A stretch of 8,290 nt of DNA from Thiomicrorhabdus sp. Lineage in GTDB: Bacteria > Pseudomonadota > Gammaproteobacteria > Thiomicrospirales > Thiomicrospiraceae. This document shows, in pieces, positions 1 through 6,460 of the stretch; position 1 is the first letter of the stretch; every line of letters starts with the position of its first letter. Under the pieces are notes generated by a model. The model was given only the letters and a program-made list of their open reading frames with translations. It did no database searches and had not been told where the DNA came from. A program made the position numbers and the translations under genes. The stretch lies in contig JAKITH010000045.1 in the NCBI GenBank assembly GCA_021648185.1, forward strand, positions 1-8,290, in the 5' to 3' direction.

Positions 1-95
1 ATGCCGCCGATGCGCTGGCGTGTGCATTGTGTCACGATCGCTATATGTCATTAGGTATTGACCCTGAGCTGCTCTCTAAAGGCACTAAATTTTAG
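1..95 (+). CDS. ruvC: RuvC, Holliday junction endonuclease (3' end only)
   Basis: This is the last part of a gene that begins upstream of the window. It reads in the frame starting at base 3 and ends at TAG 93-95. The visible peptide starts AADALACALCHDRYMSLGI and ends LLSKGTKF. Bases 1-2 (AT) complete a codon whose first base lies outside. If that base is G, the motif is D-A-A-D, which in RuvC carries the last two metal-binding acidic residues (D138 and D141 in E. coli). The second Asp codon is at 9-11. RuvC is the dimeric resolvase that cuts four-way junctions positioned by RuvAB. Identity rests on this short motif plus the ruvA-ruvB pair directly downstream, which is the usual order. The catalytic N-terminal part cannot be assessed. 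Confidence 0.88.
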   Translation, partial: AADALACALCHDRYMSLGIDPELLSKGTKF

Positions 96-131
96 GGGGT
101 ATTTGAATCATAATATTTGCTTTCAAAATGA

Positions 132-140
132 TGTTAAAAT
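132..140 (+). promoter_or_regulatory. Possible extended -10 promoter for ruvAB
   Basis: TGTTAAAAT fits an extended -10 element: TG, one base, then TAAAAT at 135-140, five of six matches to TATAAT. No good -35 box lies 16-18 bp upstream; TTGCTT at 117-122 is too close (12-bp spacer). Extended -10 promoters can work without a -35 box. Transcription would begin about 147, inside the C9 tract at 145-153. It lies in the 108-bp ruvC-ruvA gap and would drive ruvAB independently of ruvC. This is pattern matching only. Confidence 0.3.
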
Positions 141-144
141 TTCT

Positions 145-153
145 CCCCCCCCC
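145..153 (+). repeat. C9 homopolymer in the ruvA leader
   Basis: Nine consecutive C bases lie between ruvC and ruvA, flanked by TTCT and TTTCTCT. The tract is non-coding, 50 bp upstream of the ruvA start, so Pro codon usage does not explain it. It may lie at or just after the start point of the possible promoter at 132-140. Length variation here could change leader strength but not the reading frame. Confidence 0.85.
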
Positions 154-203
154 TTTCTCTACCTGATAATGTAATCGGTTAAAAACAAGGAATACACGCT
201 TTT

Positions 204-842
204 ATGATTGGTTTTTTACGCGGCAATTTAGTTCACAAACGTCCCCCATTGTTAGTTTTAGAAGTGCAGGGCGTTGGCTATGAAATTGAAGCGCCGATGT
301 CGACGTTTTATCAGTTAGAATCCCTTCAGAATGATGTCACCATCTTGACACACATGCACGTTCGTGAAGATGCTATGCTGTTGTTTGGTTTTGCTTCTGA
401 GCCAGAACGCGTGTTGTTTAAAACGTTGATTAAAGTCAATGGCGTGGGCGCTAAAATGGCGTTAGCGATTTTATCAGCGATGGCGGTCAATGAGTTTTGC
501 TCGTATGTGGATACGGGGGATACGGCGGCGCTGACGCGTATTCCGGGCGTGGGAAAAAAGACGGCAGAACGGTTGCAAATCGAGATGCGTGATCGACTGA
601 AAGAGGTGGTTAAATCGGGTCTATTGTCGTATGAAAATACCACCACTACATTTGATTCAAAGGGCGATTTAGCACCTCAAAAAGCGGTTTTTTCAAGCAC
701 TACTCAACAATCCGCATGTGAAGCCTTGGTGTCGTTAGGGTACAAAAACATACAGGCTGAAAAAATGATCTCTTCAGTGTATGATTCAGAGCTGTCATTG
801 GAAGCGTTAATTAAGCGTGCGTTGCAAGGAGTGCGGTTGTAA
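204..842 (+). CDS. ruvA: RuvA, Holliday junction DNA-binding subunit
   Basis: RuvA tetramers bind four-way junctions and dock RuvB motors for branch migration. The 212-residue product is slightly longer than the usual ~200. The N-terminal OB-fold domain (about 1-63) opens with MIGFLRG. It contains [12 protein letters not shown] at 52-63, with E55 and D56 matching the acidic pin residues of E. coli RuvA. Two helix-hairpin-helix motifs follow, [13 protein letters not shown] (78-90) and [12 protein letters not shown] (113-124). Then come a flexible linker rich in Thr/Ser (about 143-168) and a C-terminal RuvB-binding domain ([13 protein letters not shown] onward, about 168-212). The ATG at 204 is preceded by AAGGA at 187-191, a rather long 12-nt spacing. 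The stop abuts the ruvB start, so the two are almost certainly co-translated. Confidence 0.97.
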   Translation: MIGFLRGNLVHKRPPLLVLEVQGVGYEIEAPMSTFYQLESLQNDVTILTHMHVREDAMLLFGFASEPERVLFKTLIKVNGVGAKMALAILSAMAVNEFCSYVDTGDTAALTRIPGVGKKTAERLQIEMRDRLKEVVKSGLLSYENTTTTFDSKGDLAPQKAVFSSTTQQSACEALVSLGYKNIQAEKMISSVYDSELSLEALIKRALQGVRL

Positions 843-1865
843 ATGATTGAAACAGATCGTATTGTAGGATCTCAAGAGGTGGCGGATGATATGTACGCTG
901 CGCCTTCGGTGCGTCCCCAACAAATTAGAGAGTACATTGGGCAAACGGCGGTAAGGGAGCAGTTACAGCTTTCGATGGATGCGGCTAAAATGCGCAGTGA
1001 AGCGTTGGATCATGTACTGCTTTATGGCCCACCGGGCTTGGGTAAAACCACGCTATCCAATATCATCGCGCAAGAGATGGGGGTAACACTGCGTCAGACC
1101 TCGGGGCCGGTGATTGAAAAACCCGGTGATTTGGCGGCAATATTAACCCGTTTAGAGCCACATGATGTATTATTTATTGATGAAATTCATCGCTTAAGTC
1201 CGATTGTGGAAGAGGTGTTATACCCCGCAATGGAAGATTTTCAAATTGATATTATTATTGGCGATGGTCCAGCCGCGCAAAGCGTTAAAATTGACATTCC
1301 GCCGTTTACTTTAGTGGGTGCAACAACGCGTGCGGGGTTACTTACCTCACCACTACGAGACCGTTTTGGTTTGGTGCAACGCTTGGAGTTTTATAGCGAT
1401 ATAGAGTTAACGCAAATTATTACCCGTTCGGCGAGTATTTTAGGGGTGGATACGGATGTATTGGGTGCCACAGAGATTGCCAGGCGTTCACGAGGAACGC
1501 CCCGAATTGCAAACCGATTACTAAGACGCGTAAGAGACTATGCTCAAGTAAAAGGGGATGGTATTATCACTTCCGAGATGGCCGATCTCTCGCTTAATTT
1601 ATTAGAAGTGGATCGATTGGGGCTGGATAAAATGGATCGACGTTTTTTGGAAATGTTGATTGAAAAATTTGAAGGGGGCCCCGTTGGTATAGATAATATG
1701 GCAACGGCCTTAGGCGAAGAACGCGGTACCATTGAAGATGTGATTGAACCTTTTTTAGTGCAACAAGGGTTTTTAATTCGAACACCAAGAGGTCGTATGG
1801 CCACAACAAATGCCTATAACCATTTAGGCCAAATAAAACCTGACGCATCTTCTGTAGTAGGTTAA
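843..1865 (+). CDS. ruvB: RuvB, Holliday junction branch-migration ATPase
   Basis: RuvB is the AAA+ hexameric motor that pulls DNA through the RuvA-bound junction. The 340-residue length is normal. Visible motifs are Walker [10 protein letters not shown] (62-70), Walker B LFIDEIH (110-116), sensor 1 GATTRAG (159-165), the arginine finger in LRDRFG (R174, same number as E. coli) and the sensor 2 region [11 protein letters not shown] (217-227). The C-terminal winged-helix domain is recognisable from [10 protein letters not shown] (260-269) to the conserved [12 protein letters not shown] (307-318). ATG 843 directly follows the ruvA stop (TAAATG), and AAGGAG at 826-831, inside ruvA, lies 11 nt upstream, so translation is probably coupled. 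All key residues are intact. No terminator is evident in the 87 bp before tolQ. Confidence 0.98.
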   Translation: MIETDRIVGSQEVADDMYAAPSVRPQQIREYIGQTAVREQLQLSMDAAKMRSEALDHVLLYGPPGLGKTTLSNIIAQEMGVTLRQTSGPVIEKPGDLAAILTRLEPHDVLFIDEIHRLSPIVEEVLYPAMEDFQIDIIIGDGPAAQSVKIDIPPFTLVGATTRAGLLTSPLRDRFGLVQRLEFYSDIELTQIITRSASILGVDTDVLGATEIARRSRGTPRIANRLLRRVRDYAQVKGDGIITSEMADLSLNLLEVDRLGLDKMDRRFLEMLIEKFEGGPVGIDNMATALGEERGTIEDVIEPFLVQQGFLIRTPRGRMATTNAYNHLGQIKPDASSVVG

Positions 1866-1952
1866 AATGCGTATTTTTAAAAAGTAATTAGTATCCCATA
1901 GATTCGGGTTTAAGAATGAATGGGTTCGTTAGAATAAGGTAAAAGGAAGTCC

Positions 1953-2633
1953 ATGGACAGTCGTGAGTTAATTGAATTAGTTTTAGAAGCCAGTGCGGTC
2001 GTACAAGCGATTATGGTTTTACTGATTTTTATGTCTTTAGTGGTTTGGGCGGTTGCGTTTAGCAAGTGGTACCAAATACGTGTGGCACGTAAAGCGGCTC
2101 AGGAGTTTATGGAAAACTACCAGAATAGCTCAAACTTAACTCAGTTTTACCGAGAGGATCAAGTTTCAAAAAATCATGGAAAAGGACTGTCTCATATCTT
2201 TTTGGAAGGCTTCAAGGAGTTTTTGCGTTTAAAAAACCAAGACGTTGTTGAGGTAAGTGACTTAATGAATGGCACACAACGTATGATGAAAGTGGCTTTT
2301 TCAAAAGAGGCCGATAAACTAGAAGAACGACTCTCTATTTTAGCAACGGTGGGTTCTTCCGCACCTTATATAGGACTGCTTGGAACGGTTTGGGGGGTGA
2401 TGCATGCCTTTCAAGGATTAGGAGGAATGCACAATGCGACGTTGGCTGCGGTTGCCCCAGGTATATCTGAGGCACTGATTGTAACGGCGGTTGGTCTGTT
2501 TGCCGCGATTCCTGCGGTCATTACTTATAACAGTTTGACGAACAGTACAGATCGTTTGCTGAATGAGTATGAAAATTTTGCTGAAACATTTTTAAGCACC
2601 TTGCAGCGTGATGCAAGTTTGTCTAAAAAATAA
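1953..2633 (+). CDS. tolQ: TolQ, proton-channel subunit of the Tol-Pal motor
   Basis: TolQ is the inner-membrane MotA/ExbB-type subunit that, with TolR, uses the proton motive force to energise TolA for outer-membrane constriction at division. The 226 residues match the family (230 in E. coli). Three hydrophobic segments are visible: about 16-36, 128-152 and 168-192. A large cytoplasmic loop (about 40-125) separates the first two. The signature GLLGTVWGVMHAF (141-153) is present. T145 and T178 coincide with the two pore threonines of E. coli TolQ. AAGGA at 1943-1947 sits 5 nt before ATG 1953. The gene normally upstream, ybgC, is absent. No convincing promoter appears in the 87-bp gap, so read-through from ruvB is possible. 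Confidence 0.97.
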   Translation: MDSRELIELVLEASAVVQAIMVLLIFMSLVVWAVAFSKWYQIRVARKAAQEFMENYQNSSNLTQFYREDQVSKNHGKGLSHIFLEGFKEFLRLKNQDVVEVSDLMNGTQRMMKVAFSKEADKLEERLSILATVGSSAPYIGLLGTVWGVMHAFQGLGGMHNATLAAVAPGISEALIVTAVGLFAAIPAVITYNSLTNSTDRLLNEYENFAETFLSTLQRDASLSKK

Positions 2634-2639
2634 AGTAAA

Positions 2640-2673
2640 TCCCTAATTCACATTTCTACCTGCGGATTAGGGA
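2640..2673 (+). repeat. Hairpin between tolQ and tolR
   Basis: TCCCTAAT (2640-2647) and ATTAGGGA (2666-2673) form a perfect 8-bp stem. A T-G wobble and a C-G pair (2648-2649 with 2664-2665) extend it to 10 bp around a 14-nt loop. It occupies about half of the 66-bp tolQ-tolR gap. The following bases are AACAAAACGG, not a T-run, so it is not a standard intrinsic terminator. An mRNA processing or 3'-end-stabilising role that sets the TolQ:TolR ratio is a plausible inference. Confidence 0.6.
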
Positions 2674-2699
2674 AACAAAACGGTTTAATAGGAATAAAT

Positions 2700-3161
2700 A
2701 TGGCAACTGGGTTTCGTAATCAGAGACAAAAAAAACGTTTAATGGCCGAAATTAATGTTGTGCCGTATGTGGACGTTACGCTGGTTTTATTAATTATTTT
2801 TATGATATCCGCGCCGATTGTTCAACAGTCGGTCACAGTTGAACTGCCTCAAACGCCACAGGTGATCAAGCAAGAAAAACAAGCCGATGAAGATGAAACT
2901 AGGCCTTTTGTGATTACGGTCACCAAAGAGGGGATGTATAAAACCTCTGAACAGCCAGAGATTATTTTAAGCAATAAAGACATTGAGTCACTTGTGGCGG
3001 AAGTGATGGCGCGGACTCAGTTAAACCCGAATAAAATGATTTACATTCAAGGCGATCGTGAAGCGCCTTATGGCAAGGTGGTGAATATTTTTGTTTTATT
3101 AAAATCAAACGGAGTGGAGCAAGTGGCTTTATTAACGGAACCTGAAGAGGTTGCACGTTAA
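2700..3161 (+). CDS. tolR: TolR, periplasmic gate subunit of the Tol-Pal motor
   Basis: TolR is the ExbD/MotB-like partner of TolQ. A short cytoplasmic N-terminus (1-20, rich in Lys/Arg) leads to one membrane helix (about 21-42) and a periplasmic domain to residue 153. The helix starts with EINVVPYVDVTLVLL (17-31). D25 is the proton-carrying Asp corresponding to D23 of E. coli TolR. The C-terminal domain shows the expected IQGDREAPYGKVVNI stretch (116-130). Length is within the family range of about 140-150. AGGA at 2690-2693 lies 6 nt before ATG 2700. The stop overlaps the tolA start by one base, so TolR and TolA synthesis is probably coupled. Confidence 0.97.
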   Translation: MATGFRNQRQKKRLMAEINVVPYVDVTLVLLIIFMISAPIVQQSVTVELPQTPQVIKQEKQADEDETRPFVITVTKEGMYKTSEQPEIILSNKDIESLVAEVMARTQLNPNKMIYIQGDREAPYGKVVNIFVLLKSNGVEQVALLTEPEEVAR

Positions 3162-4192
3162 TGATGGGCTTTATTTTCAGACACCCCATGGCGGTTTTGT
3201 TTTCGGTTTTATTGCATATTGTACTCATTGCTTTGCTTACGATTGAGTGGACGGAGCGGGATACGAGCATCCAGGTATCTGCTTCAAACTCAGAGAATTC
3301 TAAACCCAATACCGTGTCTGAGATTCGTCAGATAGAACCGTTAAGAACCTTTGCGGTAGACGCCAGTTTAGTACAACAACAACTTGAAAGAATTAAAGCG
3401 CAAGAGGATGCAAAAAAACTAGAGTCGCAACTGTTAACCGCCAAAACAGAGCAAGAGCGACAACGGTTAAAAGAGTTACAAAAACGTCAAAAAATTGAAC
3501 AGGCTAAAGCGGAGAAAGCTCGAAAACTGGCCGTTCAACAGCGAGCCAAAACAGAGGCCGAGCGTAGAAAAACAGTGTTGGAACGTCAAAAAACCGAAGA
3601 GGCAAAGCGCTTAGCGAAGCTGGAAAGACAGAAAGCGGAAGCGGAAAGAATTAAGGCCAAAGAGGCCAAGCAAGCGGCGGCCTTGGCTGATAAAGAACGC
3701 TTAAACTCGGTGGAAAAAGCGAAGGAAGCAGAAAAAATTCGTTTAAAAGAAGAGCAGCGAAAAATAGCATTAGAGAAAGAGAATGCCGCCAAGTCGAAAG
3801 AGAATGAAGCGTTAAAAATAGCACAAGAAAAAGCCAGAGCCGCCGCCGCATTACAGCGTCAACTCGATGAAGAGGCGACCGAACAGCGTGCGGCACAAAA
3901 GCGTAAGCAAATGCTGTCATTAAGAGAGACCTATATTTCCGCCATCAGTGCGAAAGTAAGGGATAACTGGCGAACACCGGCTCGAATTTCGCCTAAGGCA
4001 CAGTGTGACCTACGAATTACGCAAACGCCTAAAGGCAGTGTGACCAGCGTTAAAGTGTTGAACTGCAACGAGTTTGCGACAAAACAATTTAAAGAAGCGG
4101 CCGAAAAAGCAGTGTATCGTTCAGAACCCATTCCTGCACCGCCCGTGAAAGAGCTATTTGAACGTGTGATTACGTTTGAATTTAAACCCTAA
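3161..4192 (+). CDS. tolA: TolA, periplasm-spanning energy transducer
   Basis: TolA is anchored in the inner membrane by TolQR and reaches across the periplasm to TolB-Pal. Residues 10-28 form the single membrane helix and hold the S15-x3-H19 motif that contacts TolQR (the SHLS-type motif of E. coli). A very charged Lys/Glu/Ala/Arg/Gln stretch (about 65-255) is a long helical domain II with heptad-like KAEAERIKAK character. The C-terminal domain (about 256-343) contains ISAKVRDNWRTP (262-273) and Cys282/Cys302, the usual disulfide pair, and ends VITFEFKP. At 343 residues it is shorter than E. coli TolA (421), within normal variation of the helix. GAAGAGG at 3144-3150 lies 10 nt before ATG 3161; a second ATG at 3164 is an equally possible start. 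Confidence 0.96.
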   Translation: MMGFIFRHPMAVLFSVLLHIVLIALLTIEWTERDTSIQVSASNSENSKPNTVSEIRQIEPLRTFAVDASLVQQQLERIKAQEDAKKLESQLLTAKTEQERQRLKELQKRQKIEQAKAEKARKLAVQQRAKTEAERRKTVLERQKTEEAKRLAKLERQKAEAERIKAKEAKQAAALADKERLNSVEKAKEAEKIRLKEEQRKIALEKENAAKSKENEALKIAQEKARAAAALQRQLDEEATEQRAAQKRKQMLSLRETYISAISAKVRDNWRTPARISPKAQCDLRITQTPKGSVTSVKVLNCNEFATKQFKEAAEKAVYRSEPIPAPPVKELFERVITFEFKP

Positions 4193-4208
4193 GAGAAACA
4201 CTAAAATT

Positions 4209-5648
4209 ATGATGTTAAGTTTAAAATTGAGACCACTCGTTAACGTATTTAAGCCTCTGTTTTCTCAAGTAAAAATGAGCGTTGTGTTTTGCCTTATTTT
4301 ATTTTCTCCCCCCCTATGGGCAGAGCTGACCATTGAAATCAGTGAAGGCTATGACAATGCCATTCCGATTGCCATCGTGCCGTTTGGTTTTGAAAAAGCC
4401 GTGTTGCCCGTTGCGACAAGTGAAGGGCAAGAGGGCGAACAACCCTCTAATCAACCGAGTGAAAAAAATACCCCCCCCTCTCTATCTCCGGACAGTGCTC
4501 CGCTTGATTTAGCCCAAGTTGTTGCGGCTAATTTACGTCGTAGCGGTCAATTTAAACCCTTGTTAAACACGTCCATGCCGAGCTACCCAACCTCAATTGA
4601 ACAAATTGAGTTTAGACAGTGGCGACCTTTAGACATTGATAATATGTTGATTGGTAAGTTAGTGGATCAGGGCGATGGTTTTTATCAAGTCGATATGCGT
4701 TTTATGGATGTATTGCGTAAAAAACAAGTCTTAGGTAAACGCTGGAATCAAGTGCCAAAAGAGAATTTACGCCAAATCGCCCATCAAATTAGCGACTTAA
4801 TTTATGAAGAGTTAACCGGAATTCGTGGTGCATTTAACACCCAAATTGCGTATGTAACGATGCGTAAAAAAGGCAAAAAAAGACACTATACGTTAGAAGT
4901 GGCCGATTCGGATGGCTTTAATGCACAAGCCATTTTAAAATCAACCCAACCCATTATGTCGCCCAGCTGGTCGCCCGACGGCAAAAAATTAGCGTATGTC
5001 TCATTTGAAAATGGACGCTCTGAGGTGTTCATTCAAAGTTTAGACGGTCAATATCGTCATAAAGTCGCCAGCTTTAAAGGCATTAATAGCTCCCCCGCGT
5101 GGTCGCCTGATGGTAAAAAGCTGGCGCTCACCCTATCTAAAGGCGGCAGTGCCGATATTTATATTATGGACGTCAAAAGCCGCAAGTTGCAGCGTTTGAC
5201 TAAAAAATGGTCCATTGAAACCGAAGCGATTTGGGCGCCCAATGGACAGTCGCTGTTTTTTAACTCCGATCGACGTGGTCAACCTCAAGTGTTTCAAGTG
5301 TTTTTAGACACCTTAGAAATTCGTCGAGTGAGTTTTGAGGGGCGTTATAATGCCAATCCAGAGATTTCACCTAACGGTCGTTATTTAGCGATGGTACACG
5401 GGAAAGGTGGCTTTAATATTGGGCTATTGGATTTATATACCGATGAATTTAACGTGTTAACCGATACCTTTTTAGACGAGTCACCCAGCTTTGCGCCCAA
5501 TGGCGAAATGATTTTGTATGCGATGAACCGTAATGGTAGAGGGCAGTTAGCGGTAGTGGCCATAGATGGCAATACCTCACAAATATTAAAAGTCAAAAAT
5601 GGTGAAGTCAGAGAGCCCGCTTGGGGGCCCTTTTTAACCAATCAATAA
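4209..5648 (+). CDS. tolB: TolB, periplasmic beta-propeller of Tol-Pal
   Basis: TolB binds Pal through its propeller and TolA through its N-terminus. I start it at ATG 4209 (479 residues). The frame opens further to TTG 4176 inside tolA, with no need for it. A start at ATG 4275 would leave a signal peptide without positive charge, whereas 4209 gives a basic n-region (K6, R8, K15, K22) before VVFCLILFSPPLWA and cleavage after A38. The ribosome site is weak (AAGAG 4191-4195). The mature N-terminus ELTIEISEG resembles the TolA-binding box. Propeller repeats carry SPDG or PNG turns, such as SPSWSPDGKKLAYV, PAWSPDGKKLAL, PEISPNGRYLAM and PSFAPNGEMILY. The protein exceeds E. coli TolB (430) mainly through the long leader and a Ser/Pro/Glu-rich insertion at about 62-97. 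Confidence 0.95.
   Translation: MMLSLKLRPLVNVFKPLFSQVKMSVVFCLILFSPPLWAELTIEISEGYDNAIPIAIVPFGFEKAVLPVATSEGQEGEQPSNQPSEKNTPPSLSPDSAPLDLAQVVAANLRRSGQFKPLLNTSMPSYPTSIEQIEFRQWRPLDIDNMLIGKLVDQGDGFYQVDMRFMDVLRKKQVLGKRWNQVPKENLRQIAHQISDLIYEELTGIRGAFNTQIAYVTMRKKGKKRHYTLEVADSDGFNAQAILKSTQPIMSPSWSPDGKKLAYVSFENGRSEVFIQSLDGQYRHKVASFKGINSSPAWSPDGKKLALTLSKGGSADIYIMDVKSRKLQRLTKKWSIETEAIWAPNGQSLFFNSDRRGQPQVFQVFLDTLEIRRVSFEGRYNANPEISPNGRYLAMVHGKGGFNIGLLDLYTDEFNVLTDTFLDESPSFAPNGEMILYAMNRNGRGQLAVVAIDGNTSQILKVKNGEVREPAWGPFLTNQ
4308..4314 (+). repeat. C7 homopolymer in the tolB signal-peptide coding region
   Basis: Seven C bases encode the SPPL turn just before the signal cleavage site of TolB, in the context TTTTCT-C7-TATGG. 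A one-base change would shift the frame before the mature protein. It is one of four C tracts of 7 or more in the window. Confidence 0.85.
4471..4478 (+). repeat. C8 homopolymer in the tolB insertion
   Basis: Eight C bases preceded by A7-T-A and followed by TCTCTATCTCC encode part of NTPPSLSP, in the low-complexity insertion at about residues 62-97 of TolB. Slippage here would truncate TolB before its propeller. The position inside a segment that E. coli TolB lacks suggests local repeat expansion or relaxed constraint. Confidence 0.85.
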
Positions 5649-5655
5649 ATCTAAT

Positions 5656-5814
5656 GAGACCTTTGCACGACAGGATGCACGAATAAAAAATGTTTAAACC
5701 TGCCTGATTTTTGTTGAAAACCTTGTGAATAGCTAGCTATTCCCTGCATTTTCCGCCTCAATCAGTCAAATTTACCCTATTTTTTCTCTCGCGCCCCTAT
5801 CGTGCAAAGGTCTC
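5656..5814. mobile_element. MITE-like element with 15-bp terminal inverted repeats
   Basis: GAGACCTTTGCACGA at 5656-5670 is repeated exactly, inverted, at 5800-5814. The 159 bp between and including these ends has no gene. The two halves, aligned as inverted repeats, agree at about two thirds of positions with only a one-base gap, including A6T, TAAA, CTGATT and AAAA blocks. They meet in a 16-bp perfect palindrome at the exact centre. TAAT precedes the left end and TTAAT follows the right end, consistent with a TAA or TAAT target duplication if one flanking T is counted in the element. GAGACC ends and a T-A-rich short target duplication recall IS5-family insertion sequences, so this is probably a non-autonomous derivative moved by such a transposase (inference from memory). 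It fills most of the tolB-pal gap. Confidence 0.82.
5727..5742. repeat. Central 16-bp palindrome of the MITE
   Basis: GAATAGCTAGCTATTC is perfectly self-complementary and is centred between 5734 and 5735, the midpoint of the two terminal repeats. It acts as the tip of the hairpin the whole element can form. It marks the junction where a complete insertion sequence would have lost its transposase gene, or where an inverted end-duplication took place. Confidence 0.8.
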
Positions 5815-5840
5815 TTAATAAATTAAGTAGGTAAGTGACC

Positions 5841-6434
5841 ATGTTTCAAATTAAAAAAATATTTGCAGTGGCGGTTGTGGCTTCTTTAGGCGCGTGTAGT
5901 TCTCCGCCAGAGCATATGAGTAGCAGTTCAGATCCAGAGGCGATTGTGGATACCGCCCCCGGCGTACATGATGGCTCAGAAGGTGGGCTCGAAGACGGTT
6001 CTGGTGTTGAAGTCTTACCGTTGAATTCGGGTGCTCAGAGCGGTGGTTATGGTTCAGGTGAAAATATGGACAGTGACCCGATGAAAAATTTTCAAGAAGT
6101 TGATATGTTTGAACCGGTGATCTATTTTGAACTAGACCAATATGAATTAACCGATGAAAATACCAAAGTGATCAAACACTTTGCACAAGAGATGCTTAAT
6201 AATGAACGTTTGACCGTTAAAATTAAAGGGCACACCGATGAACGCGGTACACCAGAGTACAATTTAGCACTGGGTGAACGACGTGCAAAAAGTGTGGCCG
6301 AGGCGATGATGTTATTTGGAGTGGCGGAGTCACGTATCGAAGTGATTAGCTATGGCGAAGAGATGCCCGTCGCGTTTGAGAGTAATGAAGCCGCATGGCA
6401 GAAAAATCGTCGAGCTGAACTGGAAATTCGTTAA
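5841..6434 (+). CDS. pal: Pal, peptidoglycan-associated outer-membrane lipoprotein
   Basis: Pal tethers the outer membrane to peptidoglycan and is recruited to septa by TolB-TolA. I use ATG 5841 (197 residues), because AGG at 5829-5831 is 9 nt upstream; the in-frame GTG at 5835 would be too close to it. The lipoprotein signal is FAVAVVASLGAC, with lipobox L16-G-A-C19. The residues after Cys19 are Ser, with no Asp retention signal, fitting the outer membrane. A long Gly/Ser/Asp-rich tether (about 20-88) precedes an OmpA-like domain (about 90-197). That domain has IYFELDQYEL (94-103) and GHTDERGTPEYNLALGERRA (130-149), where D133 and R148 are the peptidoglycan-contact residues of this family. 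The MITE separates it from tolB, so pal may need its own promoter; I see only weak candidates in 5815-5830. Confidence 0.96.
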   Translation: MFQIKKIFAVAVVASLGACSSPPEHMSSSSDPEAIVDTAPGVHDGSEGGLEDGSGVEVLPLNSGAQSGGYGSGENMDSDPMKNFQEVDMFEPVIYFELDQYELTDENTKVIKHFAQEMLNNERLTVKIKGHTDERGTPEYNLALGERRAKSVAEAMMLFGVAESRIEVISYGEEMPVAFESNEAAWQKNRRAELEIR

Positions 6435-6447
6435 GAATGACAACGTT

Positions 6448-6452
6448 AAGGA
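6448..6452 (+). promoter_or_regulatory. Ribosome binding site that decides the cpoB start
   Basis: AAGGA lies 8 nt before ATG 6461. The upstream in-frame ATG 6437 is only 2 nt after the pal stop and has no purine-rich site except inside pal. It would also add a poorly fitting MTTLRISN extension to the signal peptide, so 6461 is preferred (6464 is also possible). Confidence 0.7.
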
Positions 6453-6460
6453 TATCAAAC

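Noticed and set aside
1906..1935. Imperfect direct repeat GGGTT-AGAAT (twice) upstream of tolQ, with TAGAAT as a possible -10
   Set aside because: The two copies have different spacers (2 and 4 nt), and no -35-like hexamer lies 16-18 bp upstream of TAGAAT. It is too short to separate from chance.
3471..3860. Repetitive Lys/Glu/Ala-coding DNA in tolA as a tandem repeat
   Set aside because: The similarity is at the level of amino-acid composition. I see no exact tandem unit in the DNA, and this is the normal TolA helical domain.
3586..3920. Long open frames on the minus strand opposite tolA
   Set aside because: They are products of the Lys/Glu/Ala-rich codon composition of the TolA helix on the other strand, with no recognisable protein and no ribosome site.
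4176..4208. Extended tolB start at TTG inside tolA
   Set aside because: It would add NLNPKRNTKI before an already long signal peptide and lies within the last codons of tolA. ATG 4209 gives a normal leader.
5815..5834. Outward promoter at the right MITE end driving pal
   Set aside because: TAATAA-like -10 bases exist, but no fitting -35 is found at the right distance in the TIR. The AT-rich flank alone can produce such matches.
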